7,711 bases of DNA, taken from positions 1-7,711 of the forward strand of contig JASLFR010000054.1 of NCBI GenBank assembly GCA_030150565.1. The letters run 5' to 3'. The stretch comes from Cardiobacteriales bacterium. Its GTDB lineage: Bacteria; Pseudomonadota; Gammaproteobacteria; Cardiobacteriales; Wohlfahrtiimonadaceae. Below are positions 5,467-7,711 of the stretch, piece after piece; position 1 is the first letter of the stretch, and every line of letters starts with the position of its first letter. Below the pieces are notes generated by a model, which ran no database searches, was not told the origin of the DNA, and worked only from the letters and a program-made list of their open reading frames with translations. The translations under genes were made by a program, and so were the position numbers.

Positions 5467-6408
5467 TTATCCTCGCGCAAAAGAGCTCTCTAAAATGTGC
5501 CAGCAGAGCTCATTAAAGCTCATGCCCGCCTCTTTCGCCGCCATTGGCACGAGAGATGATTTCGTCATTCCAGGTACGGTATTGATCTCCAAGAGCCATG
5601 GATTATTCTCCTCATCAAGGACAAAATCGACCCGCCCCCACCCTGATGCTCCTACCGCTTTGAAGGCTCTCTCAGGGAGGGTTCTAAACCGATTCTCATC
5701 TGCTTCAGGCAATCCTGAGGGGCAGAAATAACGGGTATCATCACGGAGATATTTCGCTTCAAAGTCGTAAAACTTAAGATCAGTCTCCATCCGTATAATA
5801 GGGAGCGCACCACTCTCTAAAACAGCACAGGTATACTCTCCACGCCCCACAATCCAAGGCTCAGCAAAGACTGGAGAGCGATACCCTCCCGCCGCTTGCC
5901 ATGCGCTGAGGAGCTCACTCTTCTCATCCACTCGGCTCACTCCAATGCTTGATCCCTCTTCAGCAGGCTTAATCGCAACAGGATAGGGAAGTGAATCTTT
6001 CACCCGTTTCACCTCCTCCTCATCTGTAAGAAGGTAACTTTTGAGGACAGGAATATCTAATGCAGACCAGATCTGCTTCGTCTTGAGCTTATCCATCCCC
6101 ACACTTGATGCGAGCACTCCACTTCCCGTATAGGGGATTTTGAGATACTCAAGCGCCCCTTGAAGCACCCCATCTTCACCACCACGACCATGAATCGCAA
6201 TGAAGACACGATCAAACTGCTCCGCTACAAGATACTCCAGAAGATTGACACTCGCTGTATCGACCCCATGAGCATCGACTCCCATCTCTAGAAGCGCTTT
6301 TAAAATCGCCTCTCCAGACCAGAGCGACACCTCCCGCTCCGATGATTCCCCCCCATAAAGAACTGCAACTTTTCCAAACTCCTCTGCATTCTCAACCCGT
6401 CTTTTCAT
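5467..6408 (-). CDS. ddl: D-alanine--D-alanine ligase
   Basis: This ATP-grasp enzyme joins two D-alanines to make the dipeptide that MurF adds to the peptidoglycan precursor. The 313-residue product resembles E. coli DdlB (306). Visible blocks are YGGESSEREVSL (18-29), with substrate-binding E24; HGRGGEDG (73-80); PYTGSG (92-97); and KPAEEGSSIGVS (147-158), with S153. The omega loop YDFEAKY (214-220) carries K219 and Y220. WGRVD (257-261) gives R259 and D261, and LLEINTVPGMT (272-282) supplies metal-binding E274 and N276. The tyrosine in the loop is typical of D-Ala-D-Ala ligases rather than VanA-type D-lactate ligases. The frame is open to an ATG at 6453, but that start would overlap murC by 41 bases. 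The ATG at 6408 has GGAG 8 bases upstream and follows the murC stop by 4 bases. A seven-G run (6354-6348) encodes Gly19-Gly20. Confidence 0.97.
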   Translation of the reverse strand: MKRRVENAEEFGKVAVLYGGESSEREVSLWSGEAILKALLEMGVDAHGVDTASVNLLEYLVAEQFDRVFIAIHGRGGEDGVLQGALEYLKIPYTGSGVLASSVGMDKLKTKQIWSALDIPVLKSYLLTDEEEVKRVKDSLPYPVAIKPAEEGSSIGVSRVDEKSELLSAWQAAGGYRSPVFAEPWIVGRGEYTCAVLESGALPIIRMETDLKFYDFEAKYLRDDTRYFCPSGLPEADENRFRTLPERAFKAVGASGWGRVDFVLDEENNPWLLEINTVPGMTKSSLVPMAAKEAGMSFNELCWHILESSFARG

Positions 6409-6412
6409 ACTC

Positions 6413-7711
6413 TTATCTCCCCTCTTTATGGAATTTTTCCGCAACTCGCCCAATGGAGCCTGCCCCCATCATCACAATAAGATCATTCTCACCTGCGATC
6501 GATTGGTAAACTTTTGCAATATCATCAAGATCTGGCGCAAAATGGGGTTTAGCTCCCCCCGCTTCTACCACTGCCTCAATTAAACGCTCTGTTGAGATCC
6601 CCTCAATCGGCTTCTCTCGAACAGAGTAGATATCAGTAATAATAAGATGCTCAATAGTGCTCAACACCTCAACAAACTCATCAAAGAGCTCATAAGTACG
6701 GGAGTAACGATGGGGCTGAAATGCCACAATAATCCGTTTATCAGGATAAGCTGACGTAAGCGCATCATAAACAGAGCGAATCTCTGTAGGGTGATGCCCA
6801 TAATCCTCCATCACCAATGTTTTATGCCCAGACTCAAGCAGCAAAGGCTGATGCATCTGGAAACGGCGCCCAATCCCTTTAAATCGCTTCAACGCACGAC
6901 GAATTGCAGGTTGCGGCACCCCTAAATCGTGCGCAATCGCAATCGCTGCAATACTATTTAGAACACTATGGCGCCCTGGAAGAGAGACGATAAATTCGCT
7001 AATTCCGCTCGGCATCTTCACTTCAAAACGGGTCTGCATCCCTTCAGATTGATAGCTTAAGAGCTGAAAATCAGCATCGGGCGATTCACCATAAGTGTAG
7101 ATCGGGCGATGAATTCGTGGAATTAAGTTACGCACCTCCTCATTATCGATACAGAGCACCACTAATCCATAGAAAGGGAGACGATGGAGAAAATCGACAA
7201 ACGTTTTGCGCAATTTCTCAAAATCATCATCATATGTGCTCATATGATCTTTATCGATATTGGTGATAATGGCCGACATCGGGGTGAGATGGAGAAAAGA
7301 GGCATCAGATTCATCCGCTTCAGCAACAAGATACTCCCCTAACCCTAATCGCGCATTAACATTGGAGCTATTCAATCTCCCCCCAATGATGTAGGTGGGG
7401 TCTAATCCCCCTTCCGCTAAGATAGAGGCGAGCAGACTTGTCGTCGTTGTTTTTCCATGTGTTCCAGCAACAGCGATCCCGTAGCGAAAACGCATCAATT
7501 CACCAAGCATTAGAGCGCGAGGAACAATCGGAATCTGTAACCGCTTCGCCTCCACTACTTCAGGATTATCCTCTTTAACCGCAGTTGAGGTGACGATTAC
7601 ATCCGCATCATTGACATGCTCTTTCTCATGCCCGATCCAGACCAGAGCGCCAAGCTCAATGAGACGATCGATCACTGCAGATTGTGCAATATCGGAGCCC
7701 GTTACATCATA
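6413..7711 (-). CDS. murC: UDP-N-acetylmuramate--L-alanine ligase MurC, 5' end missing
   Basis: MurC adds L-alanine to UDP-MurNAc with ATP hydrolysis, the first amino acid step of peptidoglycan precursor synthesis in the cytoplasm. The frame is open to the right edge, so 432 codons are present. Roughly the first 45-50 residues, including the GIGG-type nucleotide-sugar loop, lie outside. The visible part begins YDVTGSD. In fragment numbering, the ATP P-loop GTHGKTTTT is at 83-91, EADESDASFLHL at 131-142 and TNIDKDHM at 150-157. PGRHSVLN is at 245-252, DYGHHPTE at 303-310, FQPHRYSRT at 331-339 and MGAGSIG at 415-421. Together these show all three Mur ligase domains, with the MurC-specific HHPTE block. 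A GTG at 7675 is in frame but lies inside the conserved N-terminal domain and is not the start. The stop TAA lies 4 bases before ddl; murG would be expected upstream. Confidence 0.98.
   Translation of the reverse strand, partial: YDVTGSDIAQSAVIDRLIELGALVWIGHEKEHVNDADVIVTSTAVKEDNPEVVEAKRLQIPIVPRALMLGELMRFRYGIAVAGTHGKTTTTSLLASILAEGGLDPTYIIGGRLNSSNVNARLGLGEYLVAEADESDASFLHLTPMSAIITNIDKDHMSTYDDDFEKLRKTFVDFLHRLPFYGLVVLCIDNEEVRNLIPRIHRPIYTYGESPDADFQLLSYQSEGMQTRFEVKMPSGISEFIVSLPGRHSVLNSIAAIAIAHDLGVPQPAIRRALKRFKGIGRRFQMHQPLLLESGHKTLVMEDYGHHPTEIRSVYDALTSAYPDKRIIVAFQPHRYSRTYELFDEFVEVLSTIEHLIITDIYSVREKPIEGISTERLIEAVVEAGGAKPHFAPDLDDIAKVYQSIAGENDLIVMMGAGSIGRVAEKFHKEGR
6417..6420 (-). promoter_or_regulatory. 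Ribosome binding site that selects the ddl start
   Basis: GGAG (6420-6417), within the purine run AGAGGGGAGA at the 3' end of murC, stands 8 bases before the ATG at 6408. It supports that start over the upstream ATG at 6453. The closeness to the murC stop (6415-6413) suggests coupled translation of the two genes. Confidence 0.75.

Noticed and set aside
5308..5731. Plus-strand reading frames (5308-5493 and 5495-5731) opposite ftsQ and ddl
   Set aside because: They are antisense shadows; the sense-strand proteins are conserved across the same bases and the antisense products have no recognisable features.
6409..6453. ddl starting at the ATG at 6453
   Set aside because: That would overlap murC by 41 bases and add 15 residues absent from Ddl proteins; the ATG at 6408 has a well-placed GGAG.
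7673..7675. GTG at 7675 as a murC start
   Set aside because: In-frame upstream codons (YDVTGSDIAQSA) match the MurC N-terminal domain, so the gene continues past the window edge.
1..7711. An undescribed accessory system, mobile element, CRISPR array or RNA gene
   Set aside because: All coding space is accounted for by conserved core genes in a familiar order, the gaps are short, and no transposase, terminal repeats, spaced direct repeats or tRNA/rRNA-like sequence was seen.

Overview
This window holds the distal half of a division and cell wall (dcw) cluster, joined directly to the start of a ribosomal protein / tRNA modification operon. Every supported gene lies on the minus strand, so transcription runs from high to low coordinates. 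In that order the genes are murC (5' end cut by the window edge), ddl, ftsQ, ftsA, ftsZ, lpxC, a 140-bp gap, rpsP, rimM and trmD (only the first 46 codons present). The proteins look most like gammaproteobacterial versions: the order murC-ddl-ftsQ-ftsA-ftsZ-lpxC, an FtsZ tail ending in DVPSFLRKQ, and an LpxC that aligns residue for residue with the E. coli pattern. LpxC also means a Gram-negative cell that makes lipid A. I cannot name the genus. The base composition is moderate, with very AT-rich intergenic regions, and the genes that follow lpxC in E. coli (secM-secA) are not there.

Region 6413-7711 to 2083 (murC to ftsZ) encodes two late cytoplasmic steps of peptidoglycan precursor synthesis: MurC adds L-Ala to UDP-MurNAc and Ddl makes D-Ala-D-Ala. 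It then encodes three divisome proteins: FtsQ, a bitopic scaffold; FtsA, an actin-like membrane tether; and FtsZ, the tubulin-like ring. lpxC follows ftsZ after only 9 bases, with its Shine-Dalgarno overlapping the ftsZ stop codon, so the committed step of lipid A synthesis is probably co-expressed with FtsZ. Genes are spaced by 4 to 63 bases, which fits one transcription unit with possible internal promoters. The only weak internal promoter candidate I can point to is just before ftsZ.

Region 1019-1158 is the only sizeable control region. It is extremely AT-rich and holds a weak hairpin, two sigma70-like promoter candidates and an AT-only inverted repeat. It probably ends the dcw transcript, at least partly, and starts the rpsP operon.

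Region 1-1018 is the conserved rpsP-rimM-trmD operon: ribosomal protein bS16, a 30S maturation factor and the tRNA m1G37 methyltransferase. A convincing intrinsic terminator-like hairpin lies between rpsP and rimM. It would lower rimM-trmD expression relative to bS16, and it shows that the longest rimM reading frame starts too early.

I found no mobile element, CRISPR array, RNA gene, toxin-antitoxin pair or unknown gene. This is essentially ordinary core genome. The points worth a second look concern gene order, regulation and start sites. There is no gene-free stretch longer than 300 bases.
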